Assembly (NCBI RefSeq): GCF_009742825.1
Contig: NZ_WPCE01000003.1
Location: forward strand, 1-47,890
Direction: 5' to 3'
DNA length: 47,890 bases
DNA from: Halorubrum sp. CBA1125
Lineage (GTDB): Archaea; Halobacteriota; Halobacteria; Halobacteriales; Haloferacaceae
Shown: positions 33,348-42,084 of the stretch, piece by piece
How the letters are laid out: every line of letters begins with the position of its first letter
How positions within the stretch are numbered: position 1 is the first letter of the stretch
Position numbers and translations under genes: made by a program
The notes under the pieces: model-generated
Told to the model about the DNA's origin: nothing
Databases searched by the model: none
What the model saw: only the letters and a program-made list of their open reading frames with translations

Positions 33348-34157
33348 ATGACCGACTACGATCTACTCGCGACAGAATCGGGGAACGCCGTCGTGGTGGC
33401 GATGGACCACGGACTGGCACTGGGCGCCGCCGAGGGGTTCGAGAACCCGGGACAGACGCTCTCGACGGTACTCCAGAGCGACCCCGACGGCGTGCTCGTC
33501 GGGCCACACTTCGCGCGCCGGTTCCGCGATCAGCTGGTCGACGCGGACGTCGACGTCGTACTCACGGCCGATGTCGTGACCTTCTCTCGTCACCCCGGCC
33601 TCAACGAGGGCGAGACCGTCTGGACGCCGGCGTTCGACACGGAGCTGCTTTTGGACCTGGACCCCGCCGGCGTCAAGGCGTTGCTCGTGTTCGGGCGCGA
33701 AGACCCCGACATGTACCAGCGCAACATCGAGTACGTCGCCTCGCTCGCCGAGGAGCTACGGGGAACTGGCGTACCGTTCGTGGTCGAACCGGTGCTGTGG
33801 GGACCGCGCGTCCCGGACCAGTTCGAGGTCGACCCGGACTTGGTCGCGAACGCACAGCGGATGGCCTGGGAGTACGGCGCGGACATCCTCAAAGCGCCCT
33901 ACACGGGCACTCCCGACTCCTTCAGTGAGATCGTCGACAACTCGCCCGTGCCGCTCATGATTCTCGGCGGCCCCGCCTCGGGATCGACACGAGCCATGCT
34001 ACAGGACGTCGCCGAGGCGATCGAAGCGGGGGCACGCGGAGTGATGATCGGTCGGTCGATCTGGCAGACCGACGATCCGGCCGCGGTCGTCTCGGCGATG
34101 AACGAGATCGTCCACGAGGGTGCGAGCGTCGACGCGGTCTGGGACGACTCATCGTAA
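33348..34157 (+). CDS. DhnA/LsrF-type class I aldolase
   Basis: A 269-residue TIM-barrel protein of the DeoC/LacD/DhnA group. It has the early AMDHGLALG block, VEPVLWGP, the Schiff-base Lys in ADILKAPYTG (about residues 184-193), the phosphate-binding ILGGPASG and MIGRSIWQ. Members cleave or form C-C bonds of phosphorylated sugars, including archaeal class I fructose-bisphosphate aldolase, LsrF and ADH synthase. The divergent PfkB kinase suggests a kinase/aldolase pair. With AraA in the same island, cleavage of a ketose 1-phosphate to dihydroxyacetone phosphate and an aldehyde is attractive but unproven. The ATG at 33348 gives the normal length. It could instead be a second fructose-bisphosphate aldolase. 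Confidence 0.83.
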   Translation: MTDYDLLATESGNAVVVAMDHGLALGAAEGFENPGQTLSTVLQSDPDGVLVGPHFARRFRDQLVDADVDVVLTADVVTFSRHPGLNEGETVWTPAFDTELLLDLDPAGVKALLVFGREDPDMYQRNIEYVASLAEELRGTGVPFVVEPVLWGPRVPDQFEVDPDLVANAQRMAWEYGADILKAPYTGTPDSFSEIVDNSPVPLMILGGPASGSTRAMLQDVAEAIEAGARGVMIGRSIWQTDDPAAVVSAMNEIVHEGASVDAVWDDSS

Positions 34158-34331
34158 CGCTCCTGAACGCGGCGTTGGCCTCGCCTGCCGGTAAGCGAGT
34201 GCCTTTCGCTCGCGGGCAGCGGGAAGACGGCGACCGAACAGTTCCCGGCGTCGCTTGTCGTCTTGACGCGTGAACGGCGGGGACGTTTTCTCCGGTTCTG
34301 TCTATAATGATTGAACGATACCGACGCGGCG

Positions 34332-34790
34332 TTACTCCGTGGTGACGGTGACGAACCCGTCGTAGTTGAGGATGACGTTCTGAGCGAAGTCGCCGAAGAG
34401 GGCCTTGCCCGTCGGCGAGCGGTGACGCCCGTGGATGTAGGCGTGGTCACAGTTCTCTTCGGTGCCGGCCTCCACGACTGTCTCGGCGCGCTCGCCCTCC
34501 TCGATGACATCGACCCGCACGTCGTATTCCACGTCGAGGTCGCCGAGGACCTCCGCCGCGAGTTCCCTGGTTTCTTCGGCCTCGCCCTCGATGACCGTGT
34601 CCTTGCTGTAGCTGACACCTTCCTCGCTGGCGAACTCCTCGAGGGTCTCGATATCGTGTTCGTACTCGGCCTCGTCGAGCAGGTCCAACAGGACGAGGTC
34701 CGCTCCCGTGCCGACGGCGTTCTCGGCGGCCTCCCTGAGTAGTTCGCGATGCGCGTCGGAGTCGCCGGTGACAACGAGTCCGCGTTCCAT
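34332..34790 (-). CDS. Universal stress protein (UspA family)
   Basis: A 152-residue Usp protein. It starts MERGLVVTGDSD at 34790; the longer frame from 35066 adds an unrelated arginine/serine-rich leader. The C-terminal ATP-binding signature is HGRHRSPTGKALFGDFAQNVIL, read as G-x2-R-SPTGKALFG with FAQ. TTATTA-like sequence 30-35 nt before the start (about 34819-34826, minus strand) may be its TATA box. It is downstream of the lutCB genes on the same strand but 391 nt away, so it probably has its own promoter. Confidence 0.9.
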   Translation of the reverse strand: MERGLVVTGDSDAHRELLREAAENAVGTGADLVLLDLLDEAEYEHDIETLEEFASEEGVSYSKDTVIEGEAEETRELAAEVLGDLDVEYDVRVDVIEEGERAETVVEAGTEENCDHAYIHGRHRSPTGKALFGDFAQNVILNYDGFVTVTTE

Positions 34791-35181
34791 GTCACCAGCT
34801 ACGGTGAGCGTATCGTAATAAATCCACCGGGAGCGTCGGCATTCCACGACCGTCGGACGGAGCTCGTTCAAGACCGGATGCGACGACGAATGCGAGGTAT
34901 AGCGGCTGTACCCGCATCGTTCGGGCAGAACCGTGCTATCTTGGATCTCGGATCGCTTCGAAAATCGTTCATTATTGTTGGACGATCTCGGAGACGGTTT
35001 CGGGTGCGGCCCTCGAAGTTCTCGATAGGCGGTCGCTGTCGAAGGTGTTCTCGCCGTGGACCTCATCCGCGGGCGGTGATGTGGGGCGTTTTACCGGCGA
35101 CGTCCCGTCCGGACACCGAGGTGGGTGCTCCGATCCACGCGACTCCGTTCGGATCAAACGAACGAGAGCGTCGTGACCGTC
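34791..35181. other. Gene-free gap between lutB-type and Usp genes
   Basis: 391 nt with only arginine/serine-rich shadow frames. It should contain the Usp promoter near its left end. No repeat or strong hairpin was seen. Confidence 0.45.
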
Positions 35182-37386
35182 TCAGCGATCGGGCGCGACC
35201 GTCTCGATGGGGTGAGTCACGTCGCGGGCGAAGAGGTCAGTCATGTGCTCCGTACAGGAGGTGCCGCTGGCGACGAGCTTTCGATCGCCCTCGTCGGCGA
35301 ACTGCTCTTTGAGATCGCCGCCGACGTCCATCGAGAGCTCGTAGTACTCGCTTTTGTACCCGAAGCTCCCGGCCATGCCACAACACTCCACGTCGGAGGT
35401 GACGAAGTCGAAGCCGAGATCGGTGAGTACCGCCTCCGTGTAGGCCTCGACGCCGAGGGTCCGCTGCTGACAGTGGCTGTGGTACGCGAGGGGGGCGTCG
35501 GGCTCGGCGAGGACGCCGGGGTCGGCACCGTTCTCGATCAGGCCGTAGACGTACTCCATCACGTCGTAGCTGTTCTCCGAGAGCCGCTCGTGTGTGCCGG
35601 CGTCGAGGAGCTTGCCGTACTCGCGGCGCATCATCGCCAGGTCAGACGGCTCGATGACCACCGTGTCGAAGCCGGCGTCGAGGTACGGCGCGAGGTCGTC
35701 CGCGACGCGCTCGGCGTGTTGCTCGGCCGTGGCGATCATCCCCTGAGAGAGCGGTGCGCGCCCGCTCTCGATGGGAGCGGCGAGTTCGACGTGCGCGCCG
35801 AGGGCCTCGAGCGTCCGGACGGCGGCCTTGCCGCGCTCGACGAGCACGTAGTTCGTGTACGCGTCCGGGTAGAGGACGACCTTCCGATCGGCGTCGGCGT
35901 TCGGCGCCGTGGGCTCGCGGGCGTCGAACCAGTCGACGAGGGTCGTGCGCTCGAATTCCGGCAGGTCGCGGTCGGGCGCGACGCCGAGGAAGCGATCCAT
36001 CAGCGAGCGTACCGGCCCGAGCCGCGTCGTCCAGTTCGAGAGGGGGGCGGTGGCGCTCCCGATCTTGGCGAGCGTGTCGAAGTTCCCGAACAGCCGCTTC
36101 TGGAGGCTCACCGTTCCCTCGGCGTCGGGCGTGAGCCCCTCGACGAGGAACTCGAACTCCGAGGGCGCCGATTCGCCGTTGAGCCGGTCGCGTACGACGG
36201 TGTTTATCCACGGGATGTCGATCTTCACCGGGCAGGCGTTCACGCACCGCGAGCACCCGGTACAGAGGTCGTTGAACTCGCCCGCCGCGTCGAGGCCGTG
36301 GACGCCGGCCTCCCAGCCGGTGGCGATGCCGCCGGTGTAGGTCTCGCCGCCGAAGGCGTGGCCGCCGACGTGCTGGAAGTTCCCACACGAGTTGGCACAG
36401 GCGCCACACCGGATGCAGTAGAGGGTCTCCTTGAGGTGTTCGTCCTCGCGCATCTCCGTCCGCCCGTTGTCCACGAGCACCAGGTGGAACTCCCGCTCGC
36501 CGTCGCCGCTCCCCAGGGGTTCCTCGGGGTTCTCGAAGTCGATCGTGGGCGAGTCGACCGGCGGCGTGAGCATCGAGACGTACTGGGAGATGTCCTGGCC
36601 CGTCGCCGTCTTCGAGATGAGCTCCACGAAGGGCTGGAGCCGTTCGGCGTCGGGGATGATCTTCTCGATGCCCGCCACGGCGACGTGCGTGTCGGGCGTG
36701 ACGGCGCTCTTTCGGGCGTTCCCCTCGTTCGTGATCAGCGCGATCGTCCCCGAGTCCGCGAGCACGAAGTTCGCGCCCGTCATCCCGATGTCGGCCTCGC
36801 GGATGCGCTCGCCCAGGTAGTCCCGGGCGAACTGCGTGAGTTCCTCGGCGGTCTCGAATGGCTCCTCCGGGTCGAACACTTCGTTGAACAGTTCCGCGAC
36901 GTCCTCGCGGCTCCGGTGGAGAGAGGGACCGACGATGTGGGAGGGACCCTCGTCGGCGATCTGGACGACGAACTCCCCGAGGTCCGTCTCCCAGACGTCG
37001 ACGCCGGCCTCCTCTAAGGCCTCGTTCACCTCGAGTTCCTCGGTCGTCATCGACTTCGATTTCACGAGCGTTTCCGCCTCTTCGTCCTCGGCGAGCTCCG
37101 TGATGTAGCGGTTCGCGTCCGCGGCGTCGTCGGCGAGGTAGAGGTGCCCGCCGTTCGCCTCGACGCTCTCTCGGAGCCGTTCGACGAGTTCCGGGAGGTT
37201 CTCGATGGCCTCCTCTTTGATGCGGCGAGCCTCCGTGCGGAGGTCCTCGTACTCGTCGAAGCCCTCGAGGACGTCGTAGCGGGCCTGGTTCATGTGGGTG
37301 ACGTTCTCCTGGATGGCGTCACCCTCGGTCTCGAGCAGCGTGCGTATCTTCTCGGCCTTCCGTCGGCGTTCGCGTTGGGCGCTCAT
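35182..37386 (-). CDS. LutB-LutA-like fused iron-sulfur lactate utilisation protein
   Basis: A 734-residue fusion. An N-terminal LUD domain (about 60-300, as in LutB/YkgF) is followed by two ferredoxin-like clusters, CIRCGACANSCGNF (about 315-328) and CTGCSRCVNACPVKIDIP (about 368-385). The C-terminal GlpC/LutA-like part from about 470 ends in a cysteine-rich CCG motif (HSHCQQRTLG and then ECCGMAGSFG). The first CCG repeat looks degenerate (YPDAYTNYV with no Cys). With LutC this should oxidise L-lactate or a similar 2-hydroxy acid to the keto acid and pass electrons onward. It overlaps lutC by 4 nt. In this setting it might oxidise lactate from deoxy-sugars, or glycolate. The activity on glycolate is speculation. 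Confidence 0.87.
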   Translation of the reverse strand: MSAQRERRRKAEKIRTLLETEGDAIQENVTHMNQARYDVLEGFDEYEDLRTEARRIKEEAIENLPELVERLRESVEANGGHLYLADDAADANRYITELAEDEEAETLVKSKSMTTEELEVNEALEEAGVDVWETDLGEFVVQIADEGPSHIVGPSLHRSREDVAELFNEVFDPEEPFETAEELTQFARDYLGERIREADIGMTGANFVLADSGTIALITNEGNARKSAVTPDTHVAVAGIEKIIPDAERLQPFVELISKTATGQDISQYVSMLTPPVDSPTIDFENPEEPLGSGDGEREFHLVLVDNGRTEMREDEHLKETLYCIRCGACANSCGNFQHVGGHAFGGETYTGGIATGWEAGVHGLDAAGEFNDLCTGCSRCVNACPVKIDIPWINTVVRDRLNGESAPSEFEFLVEGLTPDAEGTVSLQKRLFGNFDTLAKIGSATAPLSNWTTRLGPVRSLMDRFLGVAPDRDLPEFERTTLVDWFDAREPTAPNADADRKVVLYPDAYTNYVLVERGKAAVRTLEALGAHVELAAPIESGRAPLSQGMIATAEQHAERVADDLAPYLDAGFDTVVIEPSDLAMMRREYGKLLDAGTHERLSENSYDVMEYVYGLIENGADPGVLAEPDAPLAYHSHCQQRTLGVEAYTEAVLTDLGFDFVTSDVECCGMAGSFGYKSEYYELSMDVGGDLKEQFADEGDRKLVASGTSCTEHMTDLFARDVTHPIETVAPDR

Positions 37387-37892
37387 TGGTCTGTCAGGAG
37401 GATGACGTGGACGTGCTTCGGGCCGTGGACGCCCTCGACCAGCGCCCCCATGTCGCCGGTCGAACTGACGCCGGTCGCGATGACGGAGGATCCCCCGGCG
37501 GCGAACCGGTCGTCGAGGTAGCCGGTCGCGTCCGTGACGTCGGCGAGCACGTCGCTCTCGCGGAGCACGGCGACGTGGGTCGGACAGTACAGGCTGACCG
37601 GTTCCGTGCCCGCGGCGTCGCTGTCGACGACGACCGAACCGTATTCCGCGATGGCCTTCCCGACGGGCGTGACACCCGTCTCGGCTCGTTCGAGGAGGCC
37701 GGGCGTCGGCGGCGTTTCGACGGCGGTGTCATCTAGCGAGATCCCCTCGTACCCTTCGAGAGGAACGCCCACCGCCGGTTCCTCGACGACCGCCGAGAGC
37801 GCGTCCGCGAACCCCTCGCTTTCGGTCCGAGTGAGCCCGACGTTCAACTCGTCGAGAGACGCTTCGAATGTCGATACTGCAGTACCTGCCAT
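37383..37892 (-). CDS. lutC: LutC-like LUD domain protein
   Basis: A 169-residue protein with a LUD (DUF162) domain, matching LutC/YkgG. It has TAVSTFEASLDELNV near the N-terminus, EPAVGVPLEGYEGISL, EYGSVVVDSDAAGTEPVSLYC in the middle, and the C-terminal GVSSTGDMGALVEGVHGP, which matches the family GPSRTADIE-VLGVHGP pattern. The ATG at 37892 (MAGTAVSTF) is favoured over the frame start at 37940. Its stop overlaps the start of the LutB-LutA fusion gene (ATGA), so they are co-translated. It acts as the third component of the lactate oxidation complex. Confidence 0.85.
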   Translation of the reverse strand: MAGTAVSTFEASLDELNVGLTRTESEGFADALSAVVEEPAVGVPLEGYEGISLDDTAVETPPTPGLLERAETGVTPVGKAIAEYGSVVVDSDAAGTEPVSLYCPTHVAVLRESDVLADVTDATGYLDDRFAAGGSSVIATGVSSTGDMGALVEGVHGPKHVHVILLTDQ

Positions 37893-37985
37893 GAGATACT
37901 GTATTGGCCAGCCGCGTGTTAACTCTTTTTCAGTCGGCACGCTCTCCGACGGTGTCCTCTCCTGACAGGTCGGGACGAGCGGCGC

Positions 37986-38752
37986 TCAGCGGACGGTGTA
38001 GCCGCCGTCGATGAGCACGGACGTGCCCGTCACGTAGGAGGAGGCGTCGGAGGCGAGGTACGCCGCCAGCGGCGCGATGTCCTCGGGATCGGCGAAGGAG
38101 TCCTGGAGCATGCGCTTTTTCCACGCCGCCCGCATCTCGGGGTCGTCAGAGAGGATCTCGGTGTCGACGTAGCCGGGGTTGATGTTGTTCACCCGGATGT
38201 CGTGTTCGGCCCACTCGGAGGCGAGCTGGTTCTTCAGTCCCTCCATCCCGGCCTTCGAGGCTGGTAGTCGGCGTGTTTCTGCGGGTAGTTGGCGATGAAG
38301 GCGGACATCGAGGAGATGTTGACGATGGAGCCGCCGTCGGAGTCCATCATCGCGAGGCCGGCGTACTTCGAACAGAGGTAGGCGCCGGTGAGGTTGATGT
38401 CGAGGGTCTTCCGGAACTCCTCGACGGACTTCTCCTCGGCGGGGGTGAGCAGCGCGACGCCCGCGTTGTTGACGAGCACGTCCACGTCGCCGAACTCCGA
38501 GACCGTCTCCGCCATCAGATCCTGGACCTCGTCCTCCTCGGTCACGTCGGTGGGCACCGCGAGCGTCTCGGAGCCCGTCTTCGCCGCGATCTCGTCTGCG
38601 GCCTCTCGACCCGCCTCAGCGTCGCGGTTTGCGATGACGACGTTCGCGCCGATATCGGCGAGGCCCTCGCTGATGGCGTAGCCGATGCCCCGGTTCCCGC
38701 CCGTCACGACTGCGGTCTCGCCGTCGAGTTTGAATCTGTCGAGTAGCGACAT
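37986..38752 (-). pseudogene. SDR family oxidoreductase gene, frameshifted
   Basis: Two frames together encode a 255-residue SDR nearly collinear with its paralogues at 22196-22963 and 39041-39820. The 5' part, from 38752, has TGGNRGIGYAI, NNAGVALL, NISSMSAF and the start of HADYQ. The 3' part resumes with MEGLKNQLASEWAEH and ends VTGTSVLIDGGYTVR. At 38258-38264 the plus strand reads gaggctgg where the paralogue-like gaggcctgg would restore YQASKAG, so one C (one G on the coding strand) is missing. The catalytic Lys is lost in the frame as sequenced. The rest of the gene looks well preserved, so this may be a very young mutation or a consensus error. It lies 93 nt upstream of lutC. Confidence 0.85.
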
Positions 38753-39040
38753 CGAGTGGCGATTCCCCGGTGTATATCATAAATGTTGTGCCAGAATTCG
38801 CCCGTCGGGACGGTCGGAGACCGAACGCGATGGTTCGACGGGAATTCCGACCCGTCAGTCGTCAGATCACAGCGACTCGACACCCACCACTCGGTCGTCG
38901 AGAGCGACCCGTTCGGTAGCGGTACCGATCCATCGCAGGCGCCGTGGCTCTCGGCAGCTCGGAGCGCTGGAGGGCACGTGCCGGAAGGGTCGGTACGTTC
39001 GGGATCGATTCGACGCGACGCTCGTACTGTGAGGAATCGG

Positions 39041-39820
39041 TTACCGAACCAGGTACCCGCCGTCGATGACGACGGATTCGCCGGTCATGTACCACGAGGC
39101 GTCGGAGGCGAGGAACACGGCGAGCGGACCGATGTCCTCGGGACGAGCCATCTCGTCGAGGAGCATCTCGCGGCGCCACTCCTCAACCATCTCGGGGTCC
39201 TCCTCGATGACCTCGTCGATCAGATCCGTGCGGACGTAGCCGGGGTTGATGTTGTTCACCCGGATGCCGTGTTCGGCCCACTCGGAGGCCAACTGGAACT
39301 TGAATCCCTCGACGCCGGCCTTCGAGGCGTTGTAAGACACCTGCGGTTGGGGGTGATTCGCCATGAACGCGGAGATGGACGAAACGTTGATGATGGACCC
39401 CCCATCCGAGTCGATCATCTCGCGGCCGGCGGCGCGAGAACACCGGAAGACGGCGTCGAGGTTGAGGTCCATCACTTTCCGCCACTCCTCCATCGTCATC
39501 TCTTCGGCCGGGATATTGAGCGTCCGCCCGGCGTTGTTCACCAACACGTCGAGACTCCCGAACTCCTCGACCGTCGCGTCGACGAGCGCCTCCACGTCGT
39601 CGTCGTCGGTCACGTCCGTCGCGACCGCCCGCACCTCGGCGCCCGTCTCATCGCTGATCTCTTCGGCGGCAGCCTCTCCGGCGGCCTCGTCCCGGTTGGC
39701 GATGACGAGGTTCGCGCCGGCAGCGGCCAGCGAGTCGGAGATGCCGCGGCCGATACCGCGGTTCCCGCCGGTGACAATCGCCGTCTTTCCGTCCAGTCGG
39801 AAGCTGTCTAGCGTAGACAT
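39041..39820 (-). CDS. SDR family oxidoreductase
   Basis: A 259-residue short-chain dehydrogenase. It has TGGNRGIGRGI (cofactor loop), VIANRDEAAG, NNAGRTL, catalytic Ser in NVSSISAF, YNASK, and the ending YMTGESVVIDGGYLVR. It is closely related to the SDR genes at 22196-22963 and 37986-38752 (the last broken). Three tandem or dispersed copies suggest related sugar or polyol substrates, or gene amplification. It is transcribed leftward, toward the broken copy, with 288 nt between. The substrate is unknown; gluconate or polyol dehydrogenase is a fair guess. Confidence 0.9.
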   Translation of the reverse strand: MSTLDSFRLDGKTAIVTGGNRGIGRGISDSLAAAGANLVIANRDEAAGEAAAEEISDETGAEVRAVATDVTDDDDVEALVDATVEEFGSLDVLVNNAGRTLNIPAEEMTMEEWRKVMDLNLDAVFRCSRAAGREMIDSDGGSIINVSSISAFMANHPQPQVSYNASKAGVEGFKFQLASEWAEHGIRVNNINPGYVRTDLIDEVIEEDPEMVEEWRREMLLDEMARPEDIGPLAVFLASDASWYMTGESVVIDGGYLVR

Positions 39821-39979
39821 CGATCGGAGGTACAGAAGAGCGGGTACTAAAACTAGTGATTCCCATCGGGAGCACGCGGACGAACCGCCGGGAACAGGCG
39901 TTGTCCTCCGTCAGCCTGTCACTCTAGTCACTCGCGATAGATCGGAACGCACGTCGTGGAAAAACGAGGCGGACCGTTC

Positions 39980-41029
39980 TCAGTCAGACGTCGCCTGCGC
40001 CCCGCCGACGCTCACGTCCTTGTCGGCGTGCGCCTCGTCGTGGAGGATGCACCGCGCCTCCTGTTCCTCTGCGACGTCGTACATCCGGGGTTCCTCGTCC
40101 CAACACTCGTCCATCACCTTCGGACACCGTGGGGCGAACCGACATCCCGACGGGAGGTTTATCGGGTCGGGAACCTCTCCCTCCAGTCTGATCCGCTCGC
40201 GTTCGACGTCGGGATCGATGATCGGCGTCGAGGAGACGAGCGCCTCGGTGTAGGGGTGTTGCGGGTCGTTGATGAGCTGTCGTGCCGGCCCGACTTCCAC
40301 GATCTGCCCGAGGTACATGATCGCGATGCGGTCGCACATGTGCTTGAGCAGCGAGAGGTCGTGGCTGATGAACAGCGTCGTCAGTCCACGCTCCTCTTTG
40401 AGCCTGTTCAGCAGTTCGAGCACGCTCGCCCGAACGCTCACGTCCAGCATGCTCACGGGCTCGTCGGCCACGAGGAAAGACGGGTTGAGCACCAGTGCCC
40501 GCGCGATGCCGACGCGCTGGCGTTCCCCGCCGCTGAGTTCGGTGGGGTACTCGGAGGCGTAGGCCTCTGCCGGCCGCAGGCCCACCTCGTTCAGCGTCTC
40601 CATCACGAGGTCCGTCCGCTCGTCCCGGGTGCCGAGGGAGTGTACGTCGAGCGGCTCTTTCACCCAGTCGAACACCTTGTACCGCGGGTTGATGGAGTTG
40701 AAGGGGTCCTGTTGGATGAGTTGTGCCTCGGTCCTGAACGCGATGTCCTCCCGGCCGGTCTGGGTGGTGATGTCCGCGTCGTCGAAGTAGATGCTCCCGT
40801 CGGTCGAATCGTGGAGGTTGAGCAGGGTCTTTCCGAGCGTGGACTTCCCACAGCCACTCTCCCCGGCGAGGCCGAAGGACTCGCCTTCCCTGATGTCGAA
40901 GTTGACGCCGTCGACCGCCTTCACGACCTCCCGGTCGCCCCGGGAGAGCAGGCGGTCGAGCAGCCCCTGGTTCGCGGTGAAGTGCTTCTTCAGGTTCTCC
41001 ACCCGCATCTTCGACTGGTGGCTACTCAT
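39980..41029 (-). CDS. Opp/Dpp-type ABC transporter ATP-binding protein (OppF-like)
   Basis: A 349-residue ATPase, last gene of the five-gene importer. Motifs are Walker A GESGCGKST, signature LSGGERQRVGIARA, Walker B FLVADEPVSMLD and switch His in ISHDLSLL. The oligopeptide/dipeptide C-terminal domain starts at HPYTEALVS and contains CRFAPRCPKVMDEC, a cysteine cluster typical of the family. The ATG at 41029 has a ggtggg ribosome-binding-like tract just upstream and overlaps the OppD stop by 8 nt. A GTG at 41038 is the alternative. The Opp family imports peptides, metals or oligosaccharides. Confidence 0.9.
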   Translation of the reverse strand: MSSHQSKMRVENLKKHFTANQGLLDRLLSRGDREVVKAVDGVNFDIREGESFGLAGESGCGKSTLGKTLLNLHDSTDGSIYFDDADITTQTGREDIAFRTEAQLIQQDPFNSINPRYKVFDWVKEPLDVHSLGTRDERTDLVMETLNEVGLRPAEAYASEYPTELSGGERQRVGIARALVLNPSFLVADEPVSMLDVSVRASVLELLNRLKEERGLTTLFISHDLSLLKHMCDRIAIMYLGQIVEVGPARQLINDPQHPYTEALVSSTPIIDPDVERERIRLEGEVPDPINLPSGCRFAPRCPKVMDECWDEEPRMYDVAEEQEARCILHDEAHADKDVSVGGAQATSD

Positions 41030-42080
41030 CGGTCCCACCGTCCGTTGCGCTGATGAGGTCGCCCTGGTCGTCTTTCATCTCGGCCCACGTCTCCCGCTTG
41101 CTGGCCTCCTCCTGGAGGTACTCCACCTCGTCCGCGCGGTGACACCGGACGACGTGGCCTTCCTCGAACTCCTCTGGCTCGGGAGTGACCTCTCGGCACT
41201 CGTCCTGTGCGAACGGACAGCGCGGGGCGAACTTACACCCCTCCTCCGGTTCGATCAGGTCCGGCGGCGACCCGGGAATCGAGATGAGTTCCTGGGTGTC
41301 CTTCGAGATATCCGGGAACGCGTTGCGCATTCCGAGCGTGTAGGGGTGGCGGGGGTTCTTGATGATGGTCTCCGAGTCGGCGTACTCGGCCACGTTCCCC
41401 CCGTACATGACCGCGATCTTGTCGCAGGTCTCGGAGACGACGGACATGTCGTGGGTGATCATGATCATCGAGCTGTCGATCTCGTCTTGGAGCTCGCTGA
41501 CCATGGTCAGTATCTGGTCTTGCACGACCACGTCCAGCGCGGTCGTCGGCTCGTCGGCCAGGATGAGCGCCGGTTCGAGACACAGCGCCAGTGCGATGGC
41601 CGCGCGCTGTGCCATCCCGCCGGAGAACTGGTGCGGGTAGTCTTTCACCCGGTTTTCGTCCAGACCGAGCTCTTCGAAGAGTTCCCGCGTCCGGTTCCAC
41701 GCCTCCTCTTTGGAGCAGTCTTCGTGGGTCCGGATGGCCTGAACGATCTGCGCCCCGACCGTGTGAACGGGGTCGAGGGAGTTCATCGCGTTCTGGGGGA
41801 TCATCGAGATCTCCGTCCAGCGGATCTGCTTGCGGAGTTCCTCGTCGGAGAGTTCGGTCAGGTCAGTCTCCTTGAAGTTGACGCTGCCGTCGACGATCTC
41901 GCCGTTGGTCGGGAGCAGGCGGATGAGCGCCTTCGCGAGCGTCGTCTTGCCACAGCCGCTCTCCCCGACGAGCCCGAGGGTCTCGTTCGAGCCGACCTCC
42001 AAGTCGACGCCGTCGACGGCGTGGACGTCGGTGCCTTCGTCGGTATGGTAGTGTGCGTGTAGGTTTTCGATGTTTAACAT
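41022..42080 (-). CDS. Opp/Dpp-type ABC transporter ATP-binding protein (OppD-like)
   Basis: A 352-residue ATPase paired with the OppF-like protein. It has Walker A GESGCGKTT, signature FSGGMAQRAAIALAL, Walker B LILADEPTTALD and ITHDMSVV. The C-terminal oligo-HPY domain (RHPYTLGMRNAFPDI) is followed by CKFAPRCPFAQDEC. It begins 4 nt after the OppC-like stop and overlaps the OppF-like gene, so the operon is tightly coupled. It would drive uptake through the OppB/OppC-like channel. Confidence 0.9.
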   Translation of the reverse strand: MLNIENLHAHYHTDEGTDVHAVDGVDLEVGSNETLGLVGESGCGKTTLAKALIRLLPTNGEIVDGSVNFKETDLTELSDEELRKQIRWTEISMIPQNAMNSLDPVHTVGAQIVQAIRTHEDCSKEEAWNRTRELFEELGLDENRVKDYPHQFSGGMAQRAAIALALCLEPALILADEPTTALDVVVQDQILTMVSELQDEIDSSMIMITHDMSVVSETCDKIAVMYGGNVAEYADSETIIKNPRHPYTLGMRNAFPDISKDTQELISIPGSPPDLIEPEEGCKFAPRCPFAQDECREVTPEPEEFEEGHVVRCHRADEVEYLQEEASKRETWAEMKDDQGDLISATDGGTDE

Positions 42081-42084
42081 TGTA

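Noticed and set aside
35182-37017. Long plus-strand frame opposite the LutB-LutA fusion
   Set aside because: Shadow of a GC-rich gene; the minus-strand product has complete iron-sulfur and CCG motifs.
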